Part shown: positions 8,301 to 17,791 of the stretch, piece after piece
How the letters are laid out: each line of letters begins with the position of its first letter
Position numbering within the stretch: position 1 is the first letter of the stretch
Assembly (NCBI RefSeq): GCF_016862895.1
Contig: NZ_BONV01000005.1
Location: 62,001-126,000, forward strand
Length of the DNA: 64,000 bases
Reading direction: 5' to 3'
From: Planotetraspora kaengkrachanensis
GTDB lineage: Bacteria > Actinomycetota > Actinomycetes > Streptosporangiales > Streptosporangiaceae
Translations under genes and position numbers: made by a program
Notes under the pieces: generated by a model
The model's input: the letters and a program-made list of their open reading frames with translations, nothing else
What the model was told of the DNA's origin: nothing
Database searches by the model: none

Positions 8301-9266
8301 TTACCGGGATGTCTCGGGGTCGACCGTACGAGCGAGCCATTCAGTGCGGGTTCGGCGGGCGGCGGTCGACAGTCGGGCGTCGGGAAAGAGGGCGTCGAAG
8401 CCATGGAAGCCGCCGGCCCAGACGTGGAGCTCGGCCTGGCCGCCCGCGGCCCAGATGCGCGTGGCGTAGTCGACGTCCTCATCGCGGAAGACCTCTGCGG
8501 AACCGGCATCGATGTAGGTCATGGGCAGGCCGGACAGGTCTTCGGCCCTGGCGGGTGAGAGGTAGCCGGGAACCTGGTCGTCGGTGAGGTCGCCGAGAAC
8601 GGCGTTCCAGGCGAACGCGTTGGTTTCGCGGGTCCAGACGCCGGGTTCGCCGGCGTACTGGCGACTGGAGGTGGTGGCGTTGCGGTGGTCGAGCATGGGA
8701 CAGATCAGCATCTGGGCGGCGATCGCGGGGGTGCCGCGGTCGCGAGCCATGAGGGCCACGCCCGCGGCGAGGCCGCCGCCGGCGCTTGCGCCCGCGACGA
8801 CGATGCGGTCGGGGTCGATGCCGAGGTCGTCAGCGTGGTCGGCGACCCACGACAGGCCCTGGTAGCAGTCCTCGACAGCGGTGATGCCGCCGGCCTCGGG
8901 CGCAAGCCGGTAGTCGACGGTGACCACAACGGCTCTGAGCAGGTCGAGCCATTCGAGGGGGATGTCGATCTGCGAGAACCGGTCACCCATGATCATGCCG
9001 CCGCCGTGCATCCAGTAGACGCATGGAGCTCCGGGTCCGGCGTCGGCCGGAGTGAGGACCGTCATCGGGATTCGCGCGCCGTCGGAGCTGGGGACGGTGA
9101 CCTCGCGCCGGTCTACGGCGCGGCCGTCGAGCAGGGTCTCGATCGGCGTCAGGGCCATCCGGCGCAGCTGCGGGAGGATCCGCGGAGTGACCTCGGGAAT
9201 GAGCGGCATGTCGGCGAGGAGATCATTCAGTTCGGGGTCGAGAGCGGGGCGTGCGAGGAACGGCAT
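8301..9266 (-). CDS. Alpha/beta hydrolase, HSL (group IV) esterase
   Basis: This 321-residue enzyme has the two landmarks of hormone-sensitive-lipase-type esterases: oxyanion motif HGGG at residues 87-90 and nucleophile motif GASAGG with Ser161. Likely acid and base partners are the Asp in YIDAGSAEVFRDEDVDYA and the His in WAGGFHGFDAL. It has no signal peptide, so it should be cytosolic and act on short-chain esters or lactones. It sits 53 nt downstream of the ABM monooxygenase on the same strand, which suggests oxygenation followed by ester hydrolysis, but this is inference. Confidence 0.88.
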   Translation of the reverse strand: MPFLARPALDPELNDLLADMPLIPEVTPRILPQLRRMALTPIETLLDGRAVDRREVTVPSSDGARIPMTVLTPADAGPGAPCVYWMHGGGMIMGDRFSQIDIPLEWLDLLRAVVVTVDYRLAPEAGGITAVEDCYQGLSWVADHADDLGIDPDRIVVAGASAGGGLAAGVALMARDRGTPAIAAQMLICPMLDHRNATTSSRQYAGEPGVWTRETNAFAWNAVLGDLTDDQVPGYLSPARAEDLSGLPMTYIDAGSAEVFRDEDVDYATRIWAAGGQAELHVWAGGFHGFDALFPDARLSTAARRTRTEWLARTVDPETSR

Positions 9267-9319
9267 GGGAGTCCTTTCGGTACGTGTTTCGGGTCAGTGG
9301 GAGGGGTGTGGGGGCGGGG

Positions 9320-9634
9320 TCAGAAGGTCTTGCCGCCGACCGGGACGTAGTCGGTGTACGGGGATTCCGCGACGACCAGGTCCTGGACCTGGGAGACGAT
9401 CGCCTGGGCGGCCTGACCGGCGAAGATCCGGTGGTGGTCCTCCTCGCCGGTCCAGCCCTCGGTGACGTGGACGACGTCGGGGTCGGACGCCGAACGGCAC
9501 ACGAGGTAGACGAGGCAGTGCTCGCTCGCGGCCGGCTTGCCCTCGTCCAGGCCGGTCAACAGCAGGTCGACCAGCCGGGCGCCCATGCCGGGCTTGGCGG
9601 TCAGGGTGGCGTTGAACCCATAGCGGACGTTCAT
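9320..9634 (-). CDS. Antibiotic biosynthesis monooxygenase (ABM) domain protein
   Basis: This small protein of 104 residues matches the ABM/YgiN size and layout: FNATLTAKPGMGARLVDLLL at the start, a central LVYLVCRSASDPDVVHVTEG strand pair and a short His-containing helix HHRIFAGQAAQAI. Family members are dimeric, cofactor-free oxygenases or quinol monooxygenases. It is the first gene of a probable minus-strand unit with the esterase, divergent from the AraC-type gene, which is the likely regulator. No catalytic residue can be assigned with certainty. Confidence 0.78.
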   Translation of the reverse strand: MNVRYGFNATLTAKPGMGARLVDLLLTGLDEGKPAASEHCLVYLVCRSASDPDVVHVTEGWTGEEDHHRIFAGQAAQAIVSQVQDLVVAESPYTDYVPVGGKTF

Positions 9635-9722
9635 GACGGAGCTCCTTGTCGGACAGATGCAGAATCCTCCCGACCAGGTGATCCTTCGTCATCCGGTCGG
9701 CGGCTTCGCTGATCCAATTTCA

Positions 9723-9737
9723 CCTTGCTGAGCAAGG
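9723..9737. promoter_or_regulatory. Palindrome in the divergent AraC/ABM promoter region
   Basis: CCTTGC-TGA-GCAAGG is a perfect 6+3+6 inverted repeat about midway between the ABM start (9634) and the AraC-type start (9823). It is the best operator candidate in this 188-bp region. Confidence 0.35.
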
Positions 9738-9822
9738 GACTGGTAGAAGGAAGCTCTCCGCCTCTTGCACGATCCTCTACTCAAGTGGAATGGAGCCAGG
9801 GTCGCTGTGATGGAATCAGGGC

Positions 9823-10707
9823 ATGGGACTCGAGGAGCTTCGTACCCTGCTGGCCCGGCACGTCCGGCCCGATGAGACCACCGCGATCGACGGCCTGCAC
9901 ATCGCGAAGGCCGAGCGGCCGGGCCCGCCGGCACTGACGATGTCCGGCACCGTGCTGGCGGTCCTCACTCAAGGCGCCAAACGCCTGATGGTGGGCGACC
10001 GGATACATGAGTACCGGCCCGGCACGTACCTGGTCGCGTCGGTCGACCTGCCGGTCACCGGCCACTTCGTCGACGTCGGCCCGCAGCACCCGGCGCTGGG
10101 AATGGCGCTCGTTCTGGAACCGTCCGCCATCGCCGACCTCCTCTTGCATGCCGGGCCCGGCGACCTTCCCCGTTCCCGGGCGGGAGCACTCCCGGGCATC
10201 GCCGTCGCCGACATGACAGCCGGACTTCTCGACGCTCTGATCCGCCTGGTGCGCCTGCTCGAATGGCCTCGCGACCAGGCGGTTCTGGCGCCGATGGTCA
10301 AACGCGAGATCCTCTGGCGGCTGATCACCGGAGAGCAGGGCGGCGCCGTACGCCAGCTCGGCCTCGCCGACAGCAACCTGAGCCACATCACCCGAGCCGT
10401 CCGCTGGATCCGCGACAACTACGCCGAACCCTTCCGCGTCGAGGACCTGGCACGGCTGACCGGTATGAGCCCCTCAGCGTTCTACCGGCACTTCCAGACC
10501 GTCACCGCGCTGAGCCCCATCCAGTTTCAGAAACAGATCCGCCTCCAGCAGGCCCGGCTCCTGCTCGCCACGCACCCCCGCGACATCACCGCCATCGCCC
10601 ACCGCGTGGGGTACGACAGCCCCTCCCAGTTCAGTCGCGAATACCGCCGCCAGTACGGCACCCCGCCCAGTCATGACGCCGCCCGTCTGCACCACCCCAC
10701 GCGTTGA
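9823..10707 (+). CDS. AraC-family regulator with AraC_N domain
   Basis: The protein has 294 residues. The first 160 match the AraC_N cupin-like sensing domain (LTQGAKRLMVGDRIHEYRPG, DLPVTGHFVDVGPQHPALGM). The last 100 hold two helix-turn-helix units: RVEDLARLTGMSPSAFYRHF and ITAIAHRVGYDSPSQFSREY, ending with the canonical YRRQYGTPP. Regulators of this group often control adjacent oxidoreductases. It is divergent from the ABM monooxygenase/esterase pair and is probably their activator. The start is supported by CAGGGC upstream. Confidence 0.9.
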   Translation: MGLEELRTLLARHVRPDETTAIDGLHIAKAERPGPPALTMSGTVLAVLTQGAKRLMVGDRIHEYRPGTYLVASVDLPVTGHFVDVGPQHPALGMALVLEPSAIADLLLHAGPGDLPRSRAGALPGIAVADMTAGLLDALIRLVRLLEWPRDQAVLAPMVKREILWRLITGEQGGAVRQLGLADSNLSHITRAVRWIRDNYAEPFRVEDLARLTGMSPSAFYRHFQTVTALSPIQFQKQIRLQQARLLLATHPRDITAIAHRVGYDSPSQFSREYRRQYGTPPSHDAARLHHPTR

Positions 10708-11132
10708 TCCCTATTGCGGCGACCGGATCAAGGGGCTCCAGCCCAGGTGGGGAGACGGTCCCGGTTCTGGGCGGTAGCAGCCATAGGTGGGACCCCGGCA
10801 GCAGGATCACCTGCTTGCAGGCCAGCCGAAATGTATACAGAACCCCGTAGACCGTATACTCGTGCAAGCTGTAGCAGAAACCACGGACGATGCACTTCTG
10901 CAGGTGGCCCGCGGCTTCACTGAGAGATGGTCGGCGTGCCGGCGGTCTGCATCGATAGATGCGCTGACGACTCAGGTGCGTTCATCCGCGACGTCCGCAT
11001 GACGGGTGATCGCCTGATGTACCGATGATCGCCGCACATACGACTTCCAAAAGGTACGGAACGTGTCTTCGGCCCTGCGGGCATCGCATGGCGATGTCGC
11101 CACGGAAACGTGAGCCACGATTCGAGGAATCA
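10708..11132. other. 425-bp region without a convincing gene
   Basis: Two GTATAC hexamers lie at 10833-10838 and 10854-10859, and TATACT at 10855-10860 is a good -10 candidate. A plus-strand frame around 10787-11002 has some protein-like character (AETTDDALLQVARGFTERW) but no good start and no recognised family; it may be the remnant of a regulator. The upstream extension of the kinase frame up to 11025 looks non-coding. Confidence 0.45.
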
Positions 11133-12551
11133 ATGGGACTTCACCGACGACTTTGCTCGATCCGCGCACGGTTCACGACTGCGGCTGCGCTGTTCGCGTT
11201 GCTCGTCTTCAGCGCGATCGGGGTCGCCCTCGACATCGCTGTCCGTAAGACGATCGAAAGCCGGATGTGGACGCTCATGACACGAGCGGCAAGCGAGTGG
11301 ATCGCCCGAATGAAGCCGGGCCACGTGCCGGCGCCGCGTTCGACGGCGAACGTCCCGCTCCTCCAACTCGTGGACTCCCATGGACGCGTGGAGGCGGCCT
11401 CTCGGGCGGCGCTGGGCAGGCCACCGTTGAGCAAGGCCCGTCCCACGTACAGCCACCACGCTCTTCATCTCGAGCGATGCTCACACGGCCACTGCATCCT
11501 GGTGACGGCGATCCGAATCTCGCCTCAGGAGGCCTCACTGCTCTGGCGAGGCGATCCCCATGTCGTCTACGCAGGAATGCCAGAGCCATTCACCCTGGCC
11601 GGCACCCGGCTGGGGCTCCTTATTTTGATCATGGTCGTGTTAGCGATCATCGTGACGACGTGGATCACCTGGGTCGTGGTGGGCAAGACATTCCGCCCAG
11701 TGGCGGACATCAGGGCTCGAGTATCCGATATCACCGTAAGTGACCTCCGGCTGCGTGTGCCCGAGCCGCCTCAAGATGACGAAATCGGACAACTGGCCCG
11801 CACCTTCAATCACACGCTGGCCCGCCTGGAAGCGGCTGTAGAGCACCAGCGGCATTTCGCCTCACTCGTTTCCCACGAACTCAGGACGCCCCTGGCCGCC
11901 CTGCAAGTTGAGCTCGACGAGGCACTGCTGTATCCGGACGAGGTCGATCCGCGCGCGACGATCGCCAGGAGTCTGTCGATGACCGAGAGATTACGCACAG
12001 TGATCGACGACATGTTGATGTTCGCCAGGGTTCGAACAGCTGCTGCGCCGCCCCCCGAACCCGTCAACGTCTCTGCGCTGATAAGCGACAAACTGATCAC
12101 TACGTGCCGTGACGTCCCGGTGTTCACCCGCGTCGAGGATGACCTGAAGGTCTTGGGGAGCGGGTCACAACTGTGCGCCGTACTGAACAACCTGGTGGTC
12201 AATGCGCAGCGGCATGCCGACACTCGGGTCGAGGTCAGCGCGACACGCGTGGACGGCCACGTTGTCGTGTCGGTGACCGACGATGGCGATGGAATCGCCC
12301 CTTGCGACCGCGAACGAATCTTCAAACCGTTCGTCCGCCTGGATGACGGGCGCCAGAAAGATCCAAACGGCACCGGACTGGGCCTCGCCATCTCGCGAGA
12401 GGTCGCCGCCGCCCACCGAGGGACGTTACATGTCGAGGACTCGCCACGAGGCGCACGATTCGTCCTCCGCCTGCCGGCTCTGGAGACGAAGGATCCCCGA
12501 CTTCCAGCCTCCGGAGATGGAACAGAGCTCCTTGACCTCGACAGTCCATGA
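11133..12551 (+). CDS. Membrane sensor histidine kinase, orphan
   Basis: I set the start at ATG 11133 after GAGGA; the upstream extension lacks coding character. The 472-residue protein has a membrane segment near residues 15-35, an extracytoplasmic domain of about 130 residues with the pair CSHGHC, a second membrane segment, a HAMP domain, a normal H-box (VSHELRTPL), an N-box (LNNLVVNAQRHAD) and ATP-lid motifs DDGDGI and GTGLGLAIS. It is a classical HisKA kinase. No response regulator adjoins it, which is unusual for this group. It resembles the kinase at 22027-23409, sharing the tail motif VEDSPRGAR. Confidence 0.88.
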   Translation: MGLHRRLCSIRARFTTAAALFALLVFSAIGVALDIAVRKTIESRMWTLMTRAASEWIARMKPGHVPAPRSTANVPLLQLVDSHGRVEAASRAALGRPPLSKARPTYSHHALHLERCSHGHCILVTAIRISPQEASLLWRGDPHVVYAGMPEPFTLAGTRLGLLILIMVVLAIIVTTWITWVVVGKTFRPVADIRARVSDITVSDLRLRVPEPPQDDEIGQLARTFNHTLARLEAAVEHQRHFASLVSHELRTPLAALQVELDEALLYPDEVDPRATIARSLSMTERLRTVIDDMLMFARVRTAAAPPPEPVNVSALISDKLITTCRDVPVFTRVEDDLKVLGSGSQLCAVLNNLVVNAQRHADTRVEVSATRVDGHVVVSVTDDGDGIAPCDRERIFKPFVRLDDGRQKDPNGTGLGLAISREVAAAHRGTLHVEDSPRGARFVLRLPALETKDPRLPASGDGTELLDLDSP

Positions 12552-12679
12552 TCATCATCCGTAAGCGGCATTCCAGCGGTTCACCCGGCTCGACACCGCC
12601 CGCAGCTTGGATGCCGGCGGACCGCCCTCGGTGTGTCTCGCGCCTGGACGAAGTGCGGATTCCACGAACCACAGAATTT

Positions 12680-12696
12680 GATCTTGTGACAAGATC
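12680..12696. promoter_or_regulatory. Perfect 17-bp palindrome before the VOC gene
   Basis: GATCTTGT-G-ACAAGATC ends 5 nt before the ATG at 12702, where a Shine-Dalgarno sequence would lie. It fits an operator for a dimeric repressor, or a small hairpin that covers the initiation site. Confidence 0.45.
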
Positions 12697-12701
12697 CCAG
12701 A

Positions 12702-13112
12702 ATGCTGCGACTTACCGACTTCATCATCGACTGCCCAGACGCGATGAAACTGGCGGCCTTCTACTCCGAGGTGACGGGTCGCCCGCTCAAGGAGGGCAGC
12801 CACGAGAACTGGGCCGGTATCCAGTTCGGCGAGATCGAGCTGGCCTTCAACCCGGTGGAGGACTACCACCCCCCACAGTGGCCCGACAGCGAGCACCCCA
12901 AGCAATTCCACCTCGACTTCGAGGTCGACGACATCGAGGCCGAACAGAGCCGCGTCCTGGCCCTCGGGGCGTCCCTGCAGCAGGACTCCATCGGCTCCGA
13001 CGGCTATGGCTGGCGCGTCTACACCGACCCCGTCGGTCACCCCTTCTGCCTCTGCCACAACAAGGGTGTCATCTGGACCGACCAGGGCCTCATCTGGCCC
13101 AAGCGCGCTTAG
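12702..13112 (+). CDS. VOC-family (glyoxalase/dioxygenase fold) protein
   Basis: This 136-residue protein has two beta-alpha-beta-beta-beta modules. It begins LTDFIIDCPDAMKLAAFYSE and ends with GWRVYTDPVGHPFCLC, typical of the small actinobacterial glyoxalase-like group. His and Glu residues that could bind metal are present (FHLDFEVDD, GHPFCL), but the activity is unknown. No Shine-Dalgarno sequence is visible; a perfect palindrome occupies the place. It is flanked by the orphan kinase gene and a convergent acyl-CoA ligase. Confidence 0.8.
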   Translation: MLRLTDFIIDCPDAMKLAAFYSEVTGRPLKEGSHENWAGIQFGEIELAFNPVEDYHPPQWPDSEHPKQFHLDFEVDDIEAEQSRVLALGASLQQDSIGSDGYGWRVYTDPVGHPFCLCHNKGVIWTDQGLIWPKRA

Positions 13113-13175
13113 GGCGGCTCCAAGCGCTACAAGGGTGCGCGGCTGACCCGCTAGGACGTCACTTCGATACAGGAC

Positions 13176-14861
13176 CTAGCTCAACTCTGAGCGGAACTGG
13201 TCGTCGCGCCATTCGTCGGGCCTGGGCTCGTTCTCGCGCGCACGCAGTTCAACCCGGCGGATCTTGCCGGACAGGGTCTTGGGCAGATCGGAGAACTCGA
13301 TGCGGCGTACCCGCTGATAAGGGTTCAGCCGCTCGCGGGTGTGTTTGAAGATCGACAGTGCCGTCTCCCTCGTCGGCTCGTGCCCCGGCGCCAGCGCGAT
13401 GTAGGCCTTGGGTACGGCCAGGCGAATCGGATCAGCCGCCGGAACGACGGCCGCCTCCGCCACTGCGGGGTGCTCGATCAGGACCGATTCCAGCTCGAAC
13501 GGACTGATCTTGTAGTCGCTCGCCTTGAAGACGTCATCGGTGCGCCCGACGTAGAAGATGTATCCCTCACTGTCGATCGTGGCCACATCGCCGGTGTGGT
13601 AATAACCGCCGGCCATCGCCTCGGCGGTGCGTTCCGGATCTGACTGGTATCCCTTCATCAGGGACAGCGGCCTGCGGGCCAGTTCCAGGCAGATCTCTCC
13701 CTCGCCCGGCCCGATCAACGGCTTATGGGTGCCGACGTCGACCAGGACCACGGGAACGCCCGGCAGCGGACGACCCATCGAACCCGGCTTGACCTCGGCC
13801 CCGGGCACGTTGCCGACCTGCGCGGTCGTCTCCGTCTGCCCGAACCCGTCCCGGATCGTCAGCCCCCAGGCACGCCGGACCTGCTCGATCACCTCGGGAT
13901 TCAACGGCTCCCCGGCGCCGACCGCCTCACGCAACCCCGCAGGACGTTCCCCCAACTCCGCCTTGATCAGCATCCGCCACACCGTCGGCGGGGCACAGAA
14001 CGAGTTGACCTCACGCGCGCGGATCTGCCCCAGCAGCGCGGCGGAGTCGAAACGGCTGTAGTTGTAGACGAACACGGTCGCCTCGGCGATCCACGGCGCG
14101 AAGAAGCATGACCACGCGTGCTTGGCCCATCCGGGAGATGAAATGTTCAGGTGTACGTCACCCGGCAGGATCCCCAGGAAGTACATCGTCGGCAGATGCC
14201 CGACCGGATAGGACACCTGGGTGTGCTCGACCAGCTTCGGGCGCGACGTCGTCCCCGACGTGAAGTAGAGCAACACCGGGTCATCCACCGACGTCCGCGG
14301 ATGCTTGATCGGCGCCCACTCCAGCGTCGCCGCCTCTCGCAGATCAGCCCAGCCGTCAGCCTGTCCGACACTGATTCGCGTGAACTCTCCCGGCACCTTA
14401 CCCAGCCGCGCAGTGTCGGCCGCCTTGCAGATCAGATGCCGCGCACCACTGCGGGCGATCCGCTCGGCCACATCCGCCGCCGTGACGGCGGTCGTGGTGG
14501 GCAGCACGACCGCCCCCAACTTCATGATCGCCAGCATCGACTCCCATAGCTCCACCTGATTACCCAGCATCAGGAGAACCGGGTCACCCTTCACCACGCC
14601 GTTCGACGCCAGCCACGACGCCAGGCGATCCGACGCCCGAGCCATCTCATCGAAGCTCCGCTCGATCGCCGAACCGTCCTCCTCCACGACCGCCAGAGCC
14701 GGCCGGTCGTTGCCGCGCGCGATTGCGTCGAACCAGTCGACCGCCCAGTTGAAGCGGTCACCGAGCTGCGGCCACTGGAACTCCGCCACGGCCCGCCTGT
14801 AGTCACCCCGCATGGACAGGAGTTGGTCCCGGCTCGCCCGGTAAGCACTGGTGACGTCCAT
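13176..14861 (-). CDS. Acyl-CoA synthetase, medium-chain (MACS/ACSM-like)
   Basis: The AMP-forming ligase has the P-loop YFTSGTTSRPK, the A5 motif DGFGQTETT, A7 YHTGDVATID and the C-terminal lysine region LPKTLSGKIRR. The stretch SSPGWAKHAWSCFFAPWIAEA is characteristic of the MACS/benzoate- and aminobenzoate-CoA ligase branch. It would activate a medium-chain or aromatic acid to its CoA ester. I chose Met at 14861 (GAGGAG 8 nt upstream) because 32 extra in-frame residues lack coding character and would run into the LAL gene. Length is then 561 residues. It lies 58 nt downstream of the LAL regulator and may share its transcript. Confidence 0.9.
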   Translation of the reverse strand: MDVTSAYRASRDQLLSMRGDYRRAVAEFQWPQLGDRFNWAVDWFDAIARGNDRPALAVVEEDGSAIERSFDEMARASDRLASWLASNGVVKGDPVLLMLGNQVELWESMLAIMKLGAVVLPTTTAVTAADVAERIARSGARHLICKAADTARLGKVPGEFTRISVGQADGWADLREAATLEWAPIKHPRTSVDDPVLLYFTSGTTSRPKLVEHTQVSYPVGHLPTMYFLGILPGDVHLNISSPGWAKHAWSCFFAPWIAEATVFVYNYSRFDSAALLGQIRAREVNSFCAPPTVWRMLIKAELGERPAGLREAVGAGEPLNPEVIEQVRRAWGLTIRDGFGQTETTAQVGNVPGAEVKPGSMGRPLPGVPVVLVDVGTHKPLIGPGEGEICLELARRPLSLMKGYQSDPERTAEAMAGGYYHTGDVATIDSEGYIFYVGRTDDVFKASDYKISPFELESVLIEHPAVAEAAVVPAADPIRLAVPKAYIALAPGHEPTRETALSIFKHTRERLNPYQRVRRIEFSDLPKTLSGKIRRVELRARENEPRPDEWRDDQFRSELS

Positions 14862-14919
14862 GGGGGGCTCCTCGGTTGAACGCTCGTAGAACGAGGATGC
14901 ACACGTCACGTCTGAGCGA

Positions 14920-17700
14920 CTAGCCCCGAACGGGGGTAGTCCAATCTTGCCCGTCAATCCGCGAAAGGCGTTCGCGCAATTGACGGCGTGACGTGATGGA
15001 GAGCTTCATGAACACCTTGCGCAGGTGGTAGTCGACGGTATTGGCGCTGATGTAGAGACGGGTGGCGATCTCCTGATTCGTCGCCCCATGCGCGGCCAGG
15101 GCGGCGATCTGGGCCTCTCTCGGGGTGAGCCCGTCGGTGGACTCCACGCTTCGCTTCGGTGGCCTGTGGCCTCCGGCGATGAGCTCGGCTCGAGCCCGCT
15201 CCGCGAAGTCGTTCGCTCCCATCGTCGTAAACATGGTGTGGGCCTTGGCGAGGTGGAGTCCGGCTTCGGTACGGCGGCGCACCCGGCGTAACCATTCGCC
15301 GTAGAGCAGGTGGGCCCGGGCAAGATCGGTGATGATCCCGGTGCCTTCGAGCAGCCGGATCGCCTCGGCGTAGTGCTGTTCGGGCTCGTCGGTCAGCAGA
15401 GCTCGGGACCGAGCGAGCAGTCCGAGCGCCCATGGTGTGCCCGCTGCGGCGGCGCGTTCGGCGAGCCGGTCCAGTACGGCCCGCGCGACGTCCGGTTGAC
15501 CGCCACGCACGGCAGCCTCAAGCAGCTCGGGTAAGGGTGGAGTGTTGAAGAAGGCGAAGTCGTCATCGAACGCGCGGTGCGCCGCATCGAGAGCCTCGCG
15601 ATAGTTTCCGCGTCCGAGTTCCAGCACGGCGAGCGCCGTTCTGGCCAGTTGCACCATGTGGCCGCCTACTGCTTGTGGTTCCGCAGGGCCGAGGCTCAAC
15701 AGCCTGGCGGCGGCCTGCCGGGTGCGGGTCTCGTCACCCTGCCACGCCAGGAGCAGCACTTCCCCCGGCGAGCCAACGCGTGAACTCCCGATGACGGCCG
15801 ACAGTTCATCGCACTCTGCAAAAAGCAGGCCGGCAGCCGCGAACTGGCCCCGCCAAATCCTCAGCATCGCCTGGCAGTGCAGCGCCCTTCGCAGGACCTG
15901 CAGGTCGCCTCGTTCCCGGGCCCGGTCGGCTTCATTGACGGCGATCGTGCTGATCGCCTCGTCGTCCCAGAGTTGCATCGCCGCAGTGCCGCTCAGGACG
16001 AGCCATGAAGAGGGTTCTTCCTCGGGGGTGCGCCGGCGGATCGCAGTCAATGCGGCTCGGAGGAACGGCGCGGAGGCGTCGAACCCCTCGATGACCGCCG
16101 TGGCATGACCCCTCAGCAGAGTCCGGGCGCCGGACTCCGACTGCTCGCTGTCACGGACGAAGCGCAACGCGAATTCCGCCAGATCGTGGAGGCTCTTGTC
16201 CGTCACCGTCCAGGGGGAGATGGCGGCAGCCTCGAACGCCGCCAGCAGCGACTCCGTCACCGGGGCGATGTGGTGGTCTTGGAACAGGGTCGCCGCCCGG
16301 AGAAGGACCCCGATCGCCTGCTCCGACCTGGACGTGTGCAGGAGCAACATCCCGCGCAGTCGCATGGCGTCCGCCGCCGAACCGTCATCGAGGGCGGGCT
16401 CCGCCTGGTCCAGCAGATGCTCGGCACGCTGAACATGGCCTGCGGCCTGCGCCGCGCCCGCCGCCGCCACGAGCCGTGCGGTGCGCTTCGCCGGGTGTGG
16501 GGACAGGCCCGCGGCATGTGCCAGGAGAGTCGCCTCCGCGGCGAAACCTCCCCGGAGACGTGCGTGATGAGCCGAGCGTTCGAGTTCGGCCGCGACATCC
16601 TCGTCCAGATGGGCGGTCGCCGCAGCGAGGTGCCACGCACGCCGGTCGGCGTCGGTGTCTCGATCTGTCATGGCCGCCAGTGCGCTGTGGACGGCTCGCC
16701 GGAGGCCGTCGGCCGCACCGCCGTACACAGCTGAGCGCATCAAGGGGTGCCGGAAGCCGATCACACGATGTGTGTTGATCAGACCAGCGGTCACGGCGGG
16801 TTCGGCCGCCGAGATCAGATCCGGTGCGCCGCCGGAGGCCTTGAGGTGCAGTACGGTCCGCCATACGAGGCCGGGGTCCCCGGTGGGGTCGGCGGCCGTG
16901 ACGAGCAGGAGTGTCCGGGTGTGCTCGGGCAGCATCCCGACCCGGCGCAGAAAGCCGGCCTCCAGCTGTCGTCCCATCGGCAGCCGTTCCGAGAGGGGGA
17001 TGGGCGGCTCCCGGCGGGCGATCAGTTCGCGACCCAGTTCGCAGATGGCCAGCGGATTGCCGCCCGTCTCGATCACGATCCGGTCGGCGGTGCGTGGGTC
17101 GAGCCTGTCTTTGACGGTCGACGCGAGAAGGGTGTGCGCGGCTTGTGTGGCAAGTCCGGTCACAAGGTGTGTGGGTAAGTCGTCCAGCGCGGTGAGTCCG
17201 TCGGTTCCCCGGAGACCGACGAGGATGGCGACGCGGTCGGCCTGCAGACGCCGCGCGACGAAGGCGAGTGTGCGGAGGGACTCGTCGTCGAGCCACTGCG
17301 CGTCGTCGCACACGCACAGCACCGGCCGTGTCTCAGCGTGGTCGGTGAGCAGCGTGAGCACCGCCAGGCCAACGAGAAAGGGGTCGGGAGCGATGCCTTC
17401 CGCCATGCCGAAGGCGCTCTCAAGCGCGGCACGTTGAGGAATGGGAAGGCCGCTGAGCCGGTCCAGAAGAGGCAGCATCAATCGGTGCAGACCGGCATAT
17501 CCGAGCTCGGATTCCGCCACGACCCCGGTGACGCGGAGCACCCGCATTCCCGTCGCCGACTCCATCGCGTGGTCGATGAGAGCGGACTTGCCGATACCGG
17601 CTTCGCCGCGGAGCACAATTGTCCCGCTCTTGCCCCGTTTGGCGGCTTGAAGCAATCCCGCCAGAAGTTCTTTTTCGACTTCCCGGTCTAGGAGTTGCAT
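14920..17700 (-). CDS. Large LuxR-family ATPase regulator (LAL)
   Basis: This 926-residue protein has the LAL architecture. An N-terminal AAA-type ATPase has Walker A GEAGIGKS at residues 32-39 and Walker B in VLCVCDDAQWLDDES. About 500 residues of helical, TPR-like repeats follow. The C-terminal LuxR helix-turn-helix has LTPREAQIAALAAHGATNQE and VDYHLRKVFMKLSITSRRQL. LALs are usually pathway activators that sense a ligand through the repeat region. The adjacent acyl-CoA ligase is its most likely target, but a quinone-oxidoreductase remnant upstream hints that other partners were lost. Confidence 0.9.
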   Translation of the reverse strand: MQLLDREVEKELLAGLLQAAKRGKSGTIVLRGEAGIGKSALIDHAMESATGMRVLRVTGVVAESELGYAGLHRLMLPLLDRLSGLPIPQRAALESAFGMAEGIAPDPFLVGLAVLTLLTDHAETRPVLCVCDDAQWLDDESLRTLAFVARRLQADRVAILVGLRGTDGLTALDDLPTHLVTGLATQAAHTLLASTVKDRLDPRTADRIVIETGGNPLAICELGRELIARREPPIPLSERLPMGRQLEAGFLRRVGMLPEHTRTLLLVTAADPTGDPGLVWRTVLHLKASGGAPDLISAAEPAVTAGLINTHRVIGFRHPLMRSAVYGGAADGLRRAVHSALAAMTDRDTDADRRAWHLAAATAHLDEDVAAELERSAHHARLRGGFAAEATLLAHAAGLSPHPAKRTARLVAAAGAAQAAGHVQRAEHLLDQAEPALDDGSAADAMRLRGMLLLHTSRSEQAIGVLLRAATLFQDHHIAPVTESLLAAFEAAAISPWTVTDKSLHDLAEFALRFVRDSEQSESGARTLLRGHATAVIEGFDASAPFLRAALTAIRRRTPEEEPSSWLVLSGTAAMQLWDDEAISTIAVNEADRARERGDLQVLRRALHCQAMLRIWRGQFAAAGLLFAECDELSAVIGSSRVGSPGEVLLLAWQGDETRTRQAAARLLSLGPAEPQAVGGHMVQLARTALAVLELGRGNYREALDAAHRAFDDDFAFFNTPPLPELLEAAVRGGQPDVARAVLDRLAERAAAAGTPWALGLLARSRALLTDEPEQHYAEAIRLLEGTGIITDLARAHLLYGEWLRRVRRRTEAGLHLAKAHTMFTTMGANDFAERARAELIAGGHRPPKRSVESTDGLTPREAQIAALAAHGATNQEIATRLYISANTVDYHLRKVFMKLSITSRRQLRERLSRIDGQDWTTPVRG

Positions 17701-17791
17701 GGTCGGAGCCTATCCGCCCGCTTTTGATCGAGTCACGATCAAGTAGCGCGCTCCAACAGAATGATCAGGTGGTGGGCGGCACTCTGCGCAT

